Part shown: in pieces, positions 1 to 12,385 of the stretch
Layout of the letters: every line of letters starts with the position of its first letter
How positions within the stretch are numbered: the stretch's first letter is position 1
Source: Gnetum montanum
Lineage: Eukaryota; Streptophyta; Gnetopsida; Gnetales; Gnetaceae
NCBI GenBank assembly: GCA_015680685.1
Contig: MNCI01005810.1
Span: 1,283,140-1,347,139, forward strand
Direction of reading: 5' to 3'
DNA: 64,000 nucleotides
Made by a program: the position numbers and the translations under genes
Notes under the pieces: generated by a model
What the model was told of the DNA's origin: nothing
What the model saw: the letters and a program-made list of their open reading frames with translations, nothing else
Database searches by the model: none

Positions 1-784
1 ATTTTTCTAACTGTATAGCTTCACTAATGCAGTCATTTAGCATAGTTAAGTTTGGAGTTCTCCTTAACCAAATTGAAATGTTGGGGTTGATAACCTTAAG
101 ATAAGTTTCTTTAAGCATTTCTTCTAATGGTCTATATTGTCTTTGGAAAAGTCCACAAATTCATTGAAACTTGATGTTAAAATATCTAATTGACTCTTTA
201 ACTCCTTGCTTAGCTTGTATCAACCCACAATATAGTTGTTTTTGATCTAATTGATTACCAAACTAGGCCAAGAAAAGATTCTTCATGTCATCCCAACTTG
301 TTATACTATTATTTGGTAAGTTCGAATACCAAATCTGAGCCATATCCTTTAGATTTGATACAAACAACCTACAAGCTTGAACATTATGTTGAATATTTGC
401 ATGAGCTAAAACTAACTCAAACATGTGAATATATTCTTCAGCTAGATAAGCTTTTCCAGGAATGAAAGGCTCAAGCAAATATTTGTAAACTACCTTAGGA
501 ATATCATTGTAATTTTGAAATCCTAATGGTGTAACTCTTTGCCAAGGATTTTCCATCCTATTCCTTTGCATAGTTGAACTCTTAAAATTTCTAGATATTC
601 TCTTATGAATCAATAAACCAGATATAATGGGTGATCTTCTTGAGCTTCTAGTTTTCACTCCACTACTTGTTCCCAATTCAAAAACCTTCTTTGACCGTTC
701 TTCTTCTGATGAAGAATTAGTCTTAGAATCAAGAATATCCTTTGTAACTTTTAAATTTTCCAAACTATCGATCTTCTTGGTCAT
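1..784 (-). pseudogene. Ty3/gypsy gag fragment, runs off the left edge
   Basis: The frame starting with ATG at 784 codes for a retrotransposon Gag. Its first about 85 residues are Lys/Ser/Arg-rich. The capsid-type core follows, including a stretch reading MAQIWYSNLPNNSITSWDDM, the W-x-x-x-L-x-x-x-S-I-x-x-W pattern of the retrotrans_gag family. After a stop at 263 homology continues to base 1 (a Q-A-K-Q-G-V-K-E-S segment, then R-R-T-P-N), with one further in-frame stop, so the copy is dead. Gag forms the virus-like particle in the cytoplasm. No protease or RT is in view because the element continues left. No LTR or primer site could be placed upstream (to the right). It is a different family from the other gags here. 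The gag call is solid; the lineage is not resolved. Confidence 0.75.
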
Positions 785-2880
785 GAACTAAAAATAGTAT
801 TTCTTCAGCCTTTATAGTAACAAAGAATTGTTGATGTGCTAAAATTATAAGGCTTATGAACTCAAAGGCTGAATTTTCAGCCCTCCTTCTAGTGCCAAAA
901 GAACTATTGGTGACCATTTGGGACATGACCGCCAACGACTGTCCTCGAACAGGATTTAGGTGCTTGCTGGTGTCTAGCAACACCAAGGCCTAGATACTTC
1001 CAAATAGACTTAGTAGTTAATGTGAGTATGTGTGTGTGTTGTTATGGTATGCGGTTGTGAAAAATAAAATGATTGCATTGTGTGTAAACTACAAATGACT
1101 TATCTTAAAGAGATTCAACCAACTTTGCCAAGTACTGTGAGTTGGTGAAAGTCCTATTTTGTTCAATTGCCTAGTCTACGCAGTCCTTATAATACCTACT
1201 TGTAACAAATGAAATTTTGTAAAAATATTTGAGCATAACTCCATGAATCTACTTCTAATTTTCCCTAGAGAAAGAAATAGTTCCACAAGAAAACTAGAGA
1301 TAGAGCAAGATTCAATGAAAATAGAAAGGAAAGAAAGTAGATTTGTGTTAGGACCTCAAATGTTTAAACAAGGTAAAATGATACGAGTAAACACTTCACA
1401 ATAAAGCTATCCAAAATTCAATAACTACGAATTGTTCAAACTTCCAAGGCTCAAATAAGCAATTTCTTCAAGACAATCCTACTATGCTACCAAAAAAAAG
1501 CTACGTAAACTATCACGTATGAGACTCCATTTTCGCTAGATAATGAATGTCAACAATTACATTCAACAAAACCTTCAAAAAACTTGATAATTTCTGATTG
1601 AAATACCACGAAGATTCACTTTAAAGATAAAAGAAAGCTATTCTGGTCCCATCAAAATACAAAAGATTCTCTAAACCCTCTTGACTATTGAATCGTTCAA
1701 CGACTTGACTACACGCAGAGGCTCTCTTACAAAAATCTCAATAGTGGTTGTTATACATTGCATAATAATAAAATTCACTACTAAAATGCTCTTAAGGCTT
1801 TCAAACACAAGCGCTTCTATGGAAAAATTTTAATAGAAATTTCTATCGTGTAACAAGAACAATAAGAGCAATTTAAAAATCCAAAAATTACTTGCCAAGC
1901 ATGATACTATCTAAACCACTAGCTAAACAATTTAAACAAAATAAAAAACAACAAGTATAACTCACAGGACTATGAAAAAAAGGCTGAAATATTCTCTTTA
2001 GTAAGTCATCTTACAAGAAATCTTTCACAATGTCTTCTTACAAATGCTCTTCCAAGACCCAAAGTGTGTCTCCAAGTGAGAGCTAGTAGTCTTCCGAAGT
2101 GTGTGATCCCCAAAAAGTCCAAAGTGTGTCCCTTTTTTTCTTTCCCCTGAAGCCTTTTTATAGGGTTCAAAAGGTAGTTACATATTTCAAAATATCTTAG
2201 CTAAATTCTCTCCCAAGTAAGGAAGTTATAACTTTCCCAACAAGTTAGGAGATATTACTTTCCAATCTAGTTAGGAAGTTATACATAAAGTTAGGAGGAA
2301 ATTATGCTAACATTGACATTTATAAATATTACAAATATTTTATAGGAAACAACCTATACAATAATTTTTGAAAAATAAATCCAAGATCTCAATATTATGA
2401 GAGCTTCATACAATTGTTATTTTATTTTTATTTTAGGATTTTTAATTACCCATTGTGTATAAAGCCTTAGTAATTCACTCGGGATAATTAAATTAATGAT
2501 AGGTCTTTAACAAGGGCTCCATACCATTATCGTATGTGAGAAATTGCTGAAATTATCTTTTTACCACCGGACCATGTGAAGTTGAAATTTTATTTCTGTG
2601 ACTCCAATTCCATGCATTCAGGTTTTGTATTTGTCTTCATCGATGAATAAACTGCAACTCTGATTTATCAGCATCGGCTAAAACATCTCCTAGTTCTGCT
2701 GATTTAGTTGTACATCTATCTTATTGTGTCTTCATGTCTCTGTTGTCGCATTCAGTGGATTAGTATGGCGATGATGAATGCGTCGGTGTCTGCACTACCG
2801 CTATTTTTGATAAGGTTATTTGTAGGTTCATCATTGCGAAGTCTTTTCTAGAAGCAGTTTCCTAACTTCATACATATCCC
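785..2880. other. gene-free AT-rich DNA, probable 5' flank or LTR of the left-edge element
   Basis: No convincing coding region on either strand. A short open frame on the minus strand (986-765) directly precedes the gag fragment and may be its leader. By position this stretch should contain the leader and LTR of the minus-strand element at 1-784, but no TG...CA boundary, primer-binding site or repeated end is visible, because the partner LTR is outside the window. Inference from position only. Confidence 0.4.
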
Positions 2881-4357
2881 TTCATTTGGAATGCATATTA
2901 ATCAAAGAGGTTCTAATAACGGTATCTACATCAAAACCCTTTGGAAAATCATCCAATGATAATTGGAAGTTCTTACACCCCTTCGAATGTGCACATTGGG
3001 AAGCTGTTCAAGCAATGAGACAGAACCAAAATGCAGCAACCAAAATGTATTCCTACGTGTTGTCGACAAAATTCGTGAAATAGCGTAGAGGCCAGTAGGG
3101 TTTGATGGCACGATCATGATGCAATCATGCCTCAGTTGCACATCATGGACCACCACGCAAAACAAGAGCTCGCTGATGCAGCGACAGTGGTGGTCGTCTC
3201 TGATCATAACTTTCCAAGCAAGGAGCAGAATAGTTCATTCGTGGAAAGAAGGGTATGCGATGTCGAAAAGAAAGGATTGAATGGATGAGTAGAGCAATGA
3301 GTATAAGCGAACGGACTGGGCATGTGATATGCTAGAGAAGGGGGGTAGTCTTATTTGATGGAGATGCCCTGGTTTCATCAACGGGAGCAAGCAAATCTGG
3401 TAATGAGATTGGGGTTTCAGTGAAATGTGACTCTATTTTCTGTGTATGGTATGTGTGGATTTAGATGCCGATGGCCTTGTAGAAGGCCTAAGTAAGGGTT
3501 TCAGTTTTGCTCATCTCTCACTGACGGCCATCGTGGCAAAGGGGATCTCGTCACCAAACGACTTGGCCATGCCCATGGCGATGGCGGTTTATCTAGTGCC
3601 TGGCTGTGCCACGATAAGCACCATGTGGCTGACGATTTTGCCATGCCTGCTGCCTACCTAGCTTTGTTCTATTTTTTCTTCTACTCCTTTTCTTTCTCTA
3701 GCCTTCCAGGAATGATATAGCAGCTACCACTGATGCAACAGCTGAATGCGGTAAACTATTGCTTCATAGATATCGTTGTTTTAGTTTTTTTTACCTCTGC
3801 ATGCTTATATTTCTTACATTAATTTTCTATTTAATCAGTGCAGATATAAACTTGATGGCTATGTGGCAATATTTTGAGCATGGAATTCTACTACAGCCAC
3901 GAAATTTTAGACGATTCATGGGAGAAATAACTTTACCATGCACCGGACTACCGAATTTGCATTACTGCAGAGATATGCTTTTCCAAAATGAAATGGATAC
4001 AAAACCAATTTTACTTGAGAAGCTCTTTAATTTGCTACATATTCATATCATATAAATGATATAAAAATTGGACTTCCTCCATAATCCCTCTAGACTTTGG
4101 TTAGTTGTGATAGAGATGGAAAGCAAGCATTGAGGTTATCAGGATATTCATCCGTAAAGCCCAATGTATCATAATATATTTATATAAGCTTACTATAGGA
4201 ATGATGCTCCTATATTCTTTTTCTTAAATTAAAAGAATGTTGTTGTTAACTTATTCCTTTTCCTCTCATACTGAACTTTTTTCCACTTCTCCAAAAAACT
4301 CTTAACCAATTCTAACCATGTCAACCTGTTCCATGAAATGGCCAAAATGTGCCAACA
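2881..4357. other. unassigned stretch, no supported gene
   Basis: Short open frames of 60-100 codons exist on the plus strand (2886-3083, 3446-3661, 3759-4055). None shows a recognisable domain, splice pattern or repeat partner. Base composition between 2700 and 3660 is somewhat richer in GC than the flanks, so a decayed gene or element fragment is possible. The right boundary is where homology to the gag region of the Athila-like elements begins. Confidence 0.35.
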
Positions 4358-4372
4358 CTAATGATGGTGAGG

Positions 4373-6376
4373 AGGTAGGGTATCAGAACTTATGATCAAT
4401 GATACATAACACTAGTTCTTATCCCCGTGAACACCAACTGTTCACTGAGGGAACAACAACATATAACAAGGATGGACACTTAGATCGTCAACACAATCAA
4501 GGCCGAAGCCAAAGAAGAGAAGGCAAGAAGCATCATCATGGAAATGGTTCTCCTTCTTCTTCTCCTTCTTCACATCACTCACCCTCTCCTTCCACCTTTG
4601 GGTGCAGTCATAGGAAGCATAACGGAGAGGATGAAGGTAAGAAAAATGAGAGACCTCAACGAGAGAGTCGAGAGAGAGGACAAGGGCATGAATGAAGGGA
4701 AAGTAGGGAACAATGCAGACATCACAGATGTCATGGAAGAGATAATCATGATGAGCCCCTACTTGCCACCTAGAGCCTGCTAGATATAACGGAGGCAGTA
4801 AGAATCCCAACAAGGCATTTAAAAGAGAGCCGGATAAAGCGTTTGGACATGAAAACTATCCCATGCTTTGAAGGGGGATACAACGTGGATCCACAACATC
4901 ATTTACTGGCATTCCATCATGCCTATGCCTTGCAGAACATAGAGAACAAGTGGTAGAAACTAAAGTTGTTTCCCAGGACACTCACCAAGGAAGCAGAGAG
5001 TTGGTACTAGTCCTTAGAACTGAAAACCATCAAGAGGTGGAGTACGATGTTAGAACTCTTCAACGATAAGTATCAAACATACCCCAGAGTGTCCAATTTG
5101 CATAAGTAGATCCAAGGATGGAAGCAAGGTATTCATGAATCCTTGGATGCTACCATGGCCCAATACTACGCATTGCTACATCGTTGCCCAGGCCATGGAT
5201 ACGCACAACGGGACCAACTTCACGACATCATAGATGGGCTCAGACATGAGACTAGGAGAACCCTTGGGACTTATGCCCAAGGGAAACTATCAGAACTTAG
5301 AGTCCTTGAAGTTCATCGCTTGTTGGAGAAAGTAGCAAAAGAAGAAGGTGAACTATGAAAAAGAGAGAGTGTGGAAGAATACAACCATGATCCCTCTCTT
5401 TGAAAGAAGGGAGTGAAATTTTGTGATGAAGAGGATGAGTCACCACTTGAAGAGTTGGTGAACAGAAAAATCTTGCCGATTCAAAAACTAACAACAAAAG
5501 TATTGGCTAAGGTAGATCAACTATGGGATTCCTTAGACTCCAAACTTGAAACTATCTTAAAAATCGTAGAAGAGTCTAAGGTGGAATGAAGTAGTGACAA
5601 GAACAAGACAAAGTGGAGAGATTTAGGCCCTGCACATAACAAGGGTAAGGGGAAAATTACTATCTCCGATGAGGTTGTGGACTCAGACATAGACGATGAT
5701 GGTGGATATAAGATCTGCCACTATGACCATCCTAAGGGATGTTGTGCAATCATCTCACATCTACAGGAGTCTAAGGTGTATGCACTTAATCTGATACTTA
5801 ACCAATGGCAAACACCCCGACGGTTATCTTATCCTCAAGGTAACCCAAGGCAATTCCACCAACCACTAATGCTATCCAAGTGGAACTCCACCACAACCCA
5901 TCGAACAACATTAGCAGTGGCAATACCCACAATCATGGGGGATGCCACCGCCAACACAACAGTACCCTTACCGGTAGCCCGATCCATATGGTTATTATGT
6001 GCAGCAGCCGATTTCTCCAAGTGACTCAATGGGTCACATAATTTCCCAACGTCACTACCAAGTTCAGGAGTACTTTAGGAGGACTCCTTCTCCTTCGGGA
6101 GACATCCCACATATACACCATCCTCCAACTCCATCCATATCTCTTCCACCTATAGTTTCCATACAACCTACTCCAACAATGCAAGGGGAACTCCCTACTC
6201 AACCACAGCAACACCATGCTACAAGAGCAGTAAACATTCAACACGTTGCTGGTTCTAACAACTGTAAAAAGAGAAGACCTTTCTTCAGAACCAAAAGCCC
6301 AGAAAAGCTCTCACAACAACAAGCGGTTGAGCCTATGTACACTCCTCCACCATCTAAAACTTCGGAGACCCTTTAG
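4373..6376 (+). pseudogene. gag of Athila-like element 1 (broken)
   Basis: The N-terminal part (4399-4695) is His/Ser/Arg-rich, low complexity and shared with element 2. The capsid-like core lies at about 4830-5360, with an F-E-G-G-Y-N-V-D-P-Q-H-H-L segment, a K-L-F-P-R-T-L segment and a Y-Y-A-L-L-H-R-C-P-G-H segment. Acidic/Lys-rich sequence follows, then a zinc-knuckle-like C-H-Y-D-H-P-K-G-C-C...H-L at about 5713-5766. A Pro/Gln/Tyr-rich linker ends at 6376. At least five in-frame stops and frame changes break it. Gag would build the particle that packages element RNA. The missing 5' end starts mid-gag. A second Gag of this family at 45826 is nearly whole and supports the reading. Confidence 0.8.
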
Positions 6377-6390
6377 TTCAAAATCAAAGC

Positions 6391-7233
6391 TTAACACATA
6401 CGGTTATGTTAACGCATACTGTAACCGACTGGATCAAGGTAGGTCATCTTCCTAGGAAACTCTCTGATCCTAGAAGCCCCTTAATCTATTTACAAATTGT
6501 CGGGAATGAACCACACATGGCTCTTCTTAACTCAGGTTCCAGAGTCAACTTAATCTCGCAAGAATTGTATAAATCCTGGAACCTACCTCCACTCAAGAAA
6601 AGAAATATTCACTTAGAGCTAGCTGACCAGTCCATCACTATTCCTTTGGGAAAAGTTAAGGATATGGTTACCACTGTGGGTGGTTGGTCATACCCAGCTG
6701 ATTTCCTAGTGATCCAAATAAATAATGACAAGGGGGATTTCCCAATTATAATGGGAAGGGCATGGCTAAGCACAATAGATGCATGTCTTAGGATCTGCGA
6801 TCTTTCCTTGAAGATATCTAAGGTAAACATATATGGAAAGATCGAGAAGAAGAAAGTTCTGTGCATCACATACAGTGACTTAAAGGGTGATGACATGGAA
6901 GAATGTTCAGCATCTCTTCCATGTAATCGGTGTGCCCAAGAAACACATATTCAAAGGTTCCTGTATGTAGCAACCACACCAGTAGTAGACACCTCATGGT
7001 TGAAAACTACTAGAAAGAGCAACCCAATATGCACAGAACGAACTAAGGAAACAACTCATGCTAACAATGAAGGCATAGACACATTGGAATATGAGCGTCG
7101 CCAACTTCCACCCCTTAATCTGAGAACATCAATGGGGAGAAGTTGGGCACTTTCACAAAATTCACATAGGCACTCATTATTTCAGATCTCTCCCTTGCAA
7201 TTCAGTCATGGGGGAGATGGCCACCTATGCTGA
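6391..7233 (+). pseudogene. retropepsin-like protease of element 1, catalytic Asp replaced
   Basis: One long open frame (ATG at 6406, stop at 7231) holds an aspartic-protease fold of the Athila type. The catalytic loop reads A-L-L-N-S-G-S at about 6520 where D-S-G is expected, so the nucleophilic Asp is Asn. Downstream come E-L-A-D-Q-S-I-T-I-P-L-G and F-P-I-I-M-G-R-A-W-L-S, the flap-to-second-loop pattern. A Cys-containing C-terminal extension runs to the end. In a working element this enzyme would cut the Gag polyprotein. RT should follow directly; instead a T-rich non-coding tail follows. The frame is open although the active site is lost, so decay may post-date trans-mobilisation by a helper (inference). 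Confidence 0.8.
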
Positions 7234-8590
7234 TCGTTGGAGGCCCTCAGTTCTTTTACGTTTTTTTTACACATTTTTGTCTTACACATTTTTTTTTTAC
7301 AAATTTCTTTAACTTTTTTTGTTTTTTTTTTACAAATTTCTTTAACTTTTCTTTTTTTTTTTTACAAATTTCCTTAAATTTTTTTGTTTTTTTTTTCAAC
7401 ATCGTTATACTTTCCATTTTCTGTGTGTGTGCGTGTGATCCAACTTGTAAGTTTGTCACCAATAAGTGTTCTTCATGATGGTATGAACTGTTTTCATGTT
7501 GATTGCCAATGTTTGGTTTACCTTTAAGTCACGATGTTGATACTAAGGTATGTTCTTTTGATATGGTAGGCAATGAGTTCACTTCATCCATCCATCCACC
7601 AATTTCTATGGTCTCTCTTGGCTTGGAAATGTACAGTCTCTTTCTAAATAATAACTTTAACGAATCGGTGATTGGACATTTCTCAAACTAAGGAAGGACT
7701 CAAGGATTGAAAAGGGTGTGACTTCAAGGGAACTTGATGCATTTTTGTTGGTCATTCTCTTGGGTTCTTAGATGTTTTCTTCTTGTGTTTTCTTGTTGCT
7801 TCAATCTTACTCAATTATCAGAAGTTGAGTCAATAAAAATAAGAAGTCTTTGCATGGTGTGGTTCTCATGCATAAAAACACAAAACATAAAAAAAACAAA
7901 AGTAAGAATTCAAAGCACACCCCTTAGATGAAATAAACTTGGGCTACAAGCACTGGTTATGGAATGAAAAATGTTCCCTCTAACTAAGGCCCTTCTCGCT
8001 TCCCATTCTCTCCTCATTTGTTTCGTTGGAATGGTAGTGGCTCTTTGGAGATGCATTCTTGTTATTCCAGAGGATGGTTCAGCCAAATGTGTTAATGCGA
8101 AGTCACTGGATGTTGTTGGTTTGAGGCTGAAGTTGGAATGAGATCTGATAAGTCACATTAATCATGAAACACACAAGGGGTTGTACACCACCTTGTTCTT
8201 GGGATTCCATTCCATTCTCTTCTCTCCACCCTTCTCTCCACTATTCACCTCATTGCCGATTGTATCATTAGTGTATATTTTGGTAGATCCATTGTTTTCT
8301 TTTTGGTAAACTCTTACGGTTAAGTCTTTAACTTTTGTTCCAAAGGACATTCCTAGAGCCTACGGACTCTTTGAATGTGGGTTTGTCAGGGCATTAAGGG
8401 CATGAGCCTACTTTGGGGAGGACCAACTGACATTCCTATTTGGGGCATTAGTTAAATTCTTTTCCCTAACATTTTTGCAATCTATTTTATTTTTTTCATT
8501 TCCATCTTGACATCCATCTCATCGATGTCATAGTTGTCCCTTTTTATCTATCTTTCTTATTCCTTTTCTTTCTCCACTCTAACGCTATCA
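7234..8590 (+). other. conserved non-coding 3' tail of element 1
   Basis: Collinear with 13200-14830 of element 2. It begins with T-rich sequence, passes a segment around 8400-8430 with the block CTTTGGGGAGGA that recurs in elements 2 and 3, and ends abruptly near 8590. No reading frame is conserved between the copies, so it is treated as non-coding. It occupies the place where pol would lie in an autonomous element. Confidence 0.65.
7290..7400 (+). repeat. T-rich short tandem repeat
   Basis: Three head-to-tail copies of a unit of about 32 bp built on TTTACAAATTTCTTTAACTT followed by a T/G run. Similar T-rich sequence sits at the same position in element 2 (13215-13330) and element 3 (34190-34260). 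It starts a few bases after the end of the protease (or gag) frame. Confidence 0.8.
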
Positions 8591-8803
8591 AATATTTAGA
8601 GTATGATGCTTGGAAAATTGGAAAAACAACTCTAACAATTGTGAAGTAGTGAGATATTGTAACTCCTCCACATCAAGTAAATTGCACACAAAATCAAAAT
8701 CCATAATTGCATTATTTTGGTACAAAATAATATTCATCAATTTAGAGCCACCTGAAGCAGCTTGTGCTTGAGAAGAAGCTTGAGTTGGATGCTTTGAAGC
8801 CAT
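8588..8803 (-). other. orphan open frame of unknown origin
   Basis: A 71-codon frame starting at ATG 8803, with an Ala/Ser/Gln-rich N-terminus and a hydrophobic, Leu-rich second half. It fills the short stretch between the broken end of element 1 (about 8590) and the start of the element 2 LTR (8849) and has no second copy in the window. It may be the start of an old gene or of another transposon. I do not recognise it, and it may be chance. Confidence 0.2.
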
Positions 8804-8848
8804 GATGTCACTCTAGAAATCTTCAATCTTCCACTAAATGCTTTGCTA

Positions 8849-9683
8849 TGATGGGAAAACACATATTCTCTCATTGATTAGATGTGATATCACATGGGCC
8901 ACGATATCGTGGCTGCAATATTGCATACGCGATATCACAGGGGAAGACGCGATATCACCACATGCCACCAAATCTATAAATAAGAGGAAGCTCTCCCTTG
9001 TTTCACCATCTAGATCTAGACCATAGTCAAAGTCTTGCATTTTTTCCATTCTAGAGTTAGAGTAATTTACATGTGCCCGCAATAGGAGTCCTAAAGTGAA
9101 CGGATCTTTATTCAAGCAAATATTATTCTTGAGCACAAGTTTGTGTATGGTAATAAAGACAAACTTTTAGGATAAACCTTGTAGTGCGTGGACTAAGCTA
9201 ATTAGGACTTTAATTATTGTTAATTTTTTAAATGCTTTATTATTTAATTAGTCTCTCTCAACCCTCAACACTCCTAGTTAAGTGCATTCAATATGATCTC
9301 TTCGAGCATGTGCGTTACGCTTGGTAATCCCAGTAATGAATATTGTTTGGTAATCCCAGAAGGTTGCATTGGTTCAAGGTGTGAATGGCAAGTGGGAACA
9401 GATACTGATGCTATGCATTAGAACTTAGTTAGTTAAATTTAGTTACTTAGTCTCTTCACCCTTTCCCTCATTAGCATAAGGAGATAAAACATAAAAGATA
9501 TAAAAATCACATATCTTAACCATACAACCGTGACAAATACAAGTAAGCCTGAGAAGACAACGAACAATTAACCTTAAGTGTTCCATAAGGCGTGTAGGCA
9601 CTTAGTCTGCGAAGTTCGACCGGATTGCGTGTGTAATGCTCATATTCGTATGGTTGAGTGTAGGGGTACCTCGCCACTCATCA
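8849..9683 (+). repeat. 5' LTR of element 2
   Basis: It matches the 3' LTR at 15395-16178 but is about 50 bp longer in U3. U3 carries perfect palindromes centred on GATATC: TGTGATATCACA near 8884, CCACGATATCGTGG near 8899, plus GCAATATTGC near 8920. A TATA box, CTATAAATAAG, follows at about 8971-8981, so transcription should start near 9005. R/U5 contains a GGTAATCCCAG motif repeated in all LTRs of this family. It ends in CACTCATCA immediately before the primer site. Confidence 0.85.
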
Positions 9684-9684
9684 T

Positions 9685-9702
9685 TGGCACCGTTGCCAGG
9701 GA
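9685..9702 (+). other. primer-binding site, tRNA-Asp type
   Basis: TGGCACCGTTGCCAGGGA starts one base after the LTR end. It is complementary, with two mismatches, to the 3' end of plant tRNA-Asp (…CCCCGGCAACGGCGCCA), the usual primer of Athila and Tat elements. This fixes the LTR boundary and orientation. Confidence 0.85.
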
Positions 9703-9828
9703 CTAAGTTGTTTGTGCACTAAGTAGAACATAGGAAATCATCCACATTATTGGGAAGCTTAAACGAACCCTTAGGGTTAATCAGAAGAAAATTTAAACAA
9801 CAGTCAATAGCACACTAACAAAATAAAA

Positions 9829-12350
9829 ATGTCTTCTTCTTCTCATAAAAGCACTTCACCACCTAGGGATCACACAAGAGATAGTCAATAGTCTAACACA
9901 CATAACCAAGAACCGCCAGTTCCTCAACAGTATTGGGTGGTATATACTCATCACGATGAGTATATACCCTAATTTACTTTTATCCTCCATTAGGATGAAC
10001 AACTGCGCTAGAGAGACCTATAAGGTAACATAGTGTTACCTCTAGATCGGGTAGCCCCTAACATGCTCCTTCATGCTCTTGCATAGATAGACATGACAGA
10101 ATTATATGTTGAATACATTGCAGAAGATTATGACATAAAGGATTACTACCACACAGTAGCACAATGTCTAAGGGACTCGTGGCAGGAGAGTTATCACACA
10201 TCGTTAAAGGGAAAAGGACCCCGCAACGCTTCGCCTATCATAAGAGAAGTTAAGGGTGGTGAACCTATCTCAATAGGTTCTCCACAAAATGATGTTCCTC
10301 CTCCTCATGATGGTGAGGAGGTAGGGTATCAAAATGTACACTCTACGATTCACAACCCTAGTTTTGATTCCCATCAACACCAAGTGTTCGGTGAGGGAAC
10401 ACAAACACATGACAAAGGCAGGAAATCTGATCATCATCATGATCGGGGTCATATCCACCAAAGAGAAGGTAAGAAACATCATCATGATAATGGTTCCCCT
10501 TCTTCTTCCCTTCATCACATCATTCACCCTCTCCTTCCACATTAGGACACAGTCACAAAGAGAAAAATGGTGAGGATAAGGCTAAGCTAATCGAGAGACC
10601 TCGATGAGAGAGTTGAGAGCGAGGATGAGGGCATTCTAGAGAATCTAGACATGGAAGAAGGGAAAGTAGGGAACCATGTAAGCATCATAGATGTCATGAG
10701 AGAGATGATCATGATGAACCCCTACTAGTAACCCAGAGTATGTTAGACATTACGGAGGTTGTGAGAATAACTACAAGGCACCAAAAAGATAGCCGGATAA
10801 AGAGACTAAACATGAATAATATCTTATGGTTTGAGGGGGGATATAATGTTGATTCGCAGAATCACTTATAGGTATTCCACAATCCCTGTGCCTTGTAGAA
10901 TATTGAAAATAAGTGGCATAAGTTAAAGTTATTCCCTAGGACATTCATAAAATAAGCGAAAAGTTGGTATCGGTCTTTAGAGCCAGAAACCATTAGGAGG
11001 TGGAGTACGATGCTAGAATTGTTTAACGATAAATACCAAATGTACTCCAAAGTGTCCAACTTGCATAAGCAGATCCAAGGATGAAAGCAGGGTAATCATG
11101 AACCCTTGGCCGCTACCATGGGCTGATATTATGCATTACTACATCGTTGCCCAGGCCATGGTTATGCACAACGAGATCAACTCGACCACCTCGTAGATGG
11201 GCTAAGACATGAAACCAGGAAAACCCTTGGAGCATATGACTAAGGGAGATTATCAGAACTTACATCCCATGAAATTCATCAATTTTTGGAGCAAGTAGCT
11301 AAAGAAGAAAGGGAGCTATGGAAAAGAGAAAGTGCAAAAGAGTACAACCCCAATCCTTCCCTCCAAAAGAGGGGAGTGAGATTCTAAGAGGAGGAGGATG
11401 AGTCACCACTTGAAAAGTTGGTGAATAGAAAAAACTTTCAGCTTTAGAAATTGACAAAAAAAAGTGTTAGCTAAGGTAGATCAAATATAGATCTCCTTAG
11501 ATAGTAAAATTGAAACTGTCCTAAAAATCATAGAGGAGTCTAAGGAACAAAGTAGTAACCATGATAAGAAAAAGCAGAGAGATTCAGACCATGCACGTAA
11601 CAAGGGTAAGGGAAAAATGACTATCACCAATGAGGTTATGGACTTTGACATGGACAATGAAGGTGGATGTGAGATCTGCTAATATGACCATCCTAAGGGA
11701 TGTTGCCCAATAATCTCACATCTGCAAGAGTTCGGGGTATATGCACTCAACCCAAGACTTAACAAATGAAAACCACCCCGAAGGTTACCTTATCCCCAAG
11801 GTAACCCAAGGTAGTTCCACCAACTGTTAACATATTATCCAAGTGGAACTCCACCACAACCTATCAGGCAACACCAGTAGTGGCAACACCCACAGTCATG
11901 GGGGATGCCACCACCTAGGCAACAATACCCCTACCGACAACCAAACCCGTATGGCTATTATGTGCAACAACTGATTTCTCCAAGTGACTCTATGGTTCAT
12001 GCAACCCCAGAATGTCACTACCAAGTTTGGGAGTATTTTAGGACTCCTTCTACTTTGGGAGACACACCACATGCATACCATCCTCTGAATCCATCCACAT
12101 CTTTTACGCCAATAGTTCCACTACCACCTACTCCAACGATGCAAGGGGAACTCCCCACTCAACCACAACAATGCAATGCCGAGAGCTGTAAACCTTCAAC
12201 CTTCTACTGGTTCTGACAACTGCATGAAAAGAAGACCTTTCTTTAGAACCAAAAGCAAAAACAAGCTCTCACAACCACAAGTGGTTGAGTCTGTACATGC
12301 TCCTCCAACAAATAAGGCTTTGAAGCTCCCTTCAAACCAAAAACAAGGCT
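9829..12350 (+). pseudogene. gag of element 2 (broken)
   Basis: The likely start is ATG 9829 (MSSSSHKSTSPPRD...), about 125 bases after the primer site, where element 5 also has its start. A 150-codon open stretch at 10093-10545 covers the His/Ser-rich N-terminal region with H-Q-R-E-G-K-K-H-H-H-D. The capsid core (about 10800-11320), acidic region, zinc-knuckle-like segment (about 11668-11730) and Pro/Gln/Tyr-rich linker (11905-12216) follow in the same order as element 1. Many stops and frameshifts interrupt it (for instance in the capsid core at about 10870-11110). The intact relative at 45826 shows what the core looked like. Confidence 0.78.
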
Positions 12351-12385
12351 CAACACATACGGTTATGTTAACACATACCATTACT

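Larger units (their letters stand above)
4358..8590 (+). mobile_element. Athila-like element 1, truncated at both ends
   Basis: Homology to element 2 (8849-16178) begins inside the gag N-terminal region near 4358 and stops near 8590 inside the 3' non-coding tail. The fragment lacks both LTRs, primer site and polypurine tract. Internal order is gag, protease, then tail, exactly as in element 2, with no RT, RNase H or integrase. The two copies are collinear and clearly related but diverged by many substitutions and small indels. Gag and protease resemble the Athila lineage of Ty3/gypsy by pattern (Gag core with GGY-D-x-x-H-H-L; protease with L-A-D-Q-S and M-G-R-A-W-L). Confidence 0.8.

Noticed and set aside
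2886-3083. Possible host exon
   Set aside because: No domain recognised, no convincing splice sites, no second copy; too short to support.
4442-4813. 123-codon minus-strand frame
   Set aside because: It mirrors the His/Ser/Arg-rich gag N-terminus on the other strand; the plus-strand frame is conserved with element 2 and the minus one is not.
7256-7462. Lys-rich minus-strand frame
   Set aside because: Artefact of the T-rich tandem repeat read in antisense.
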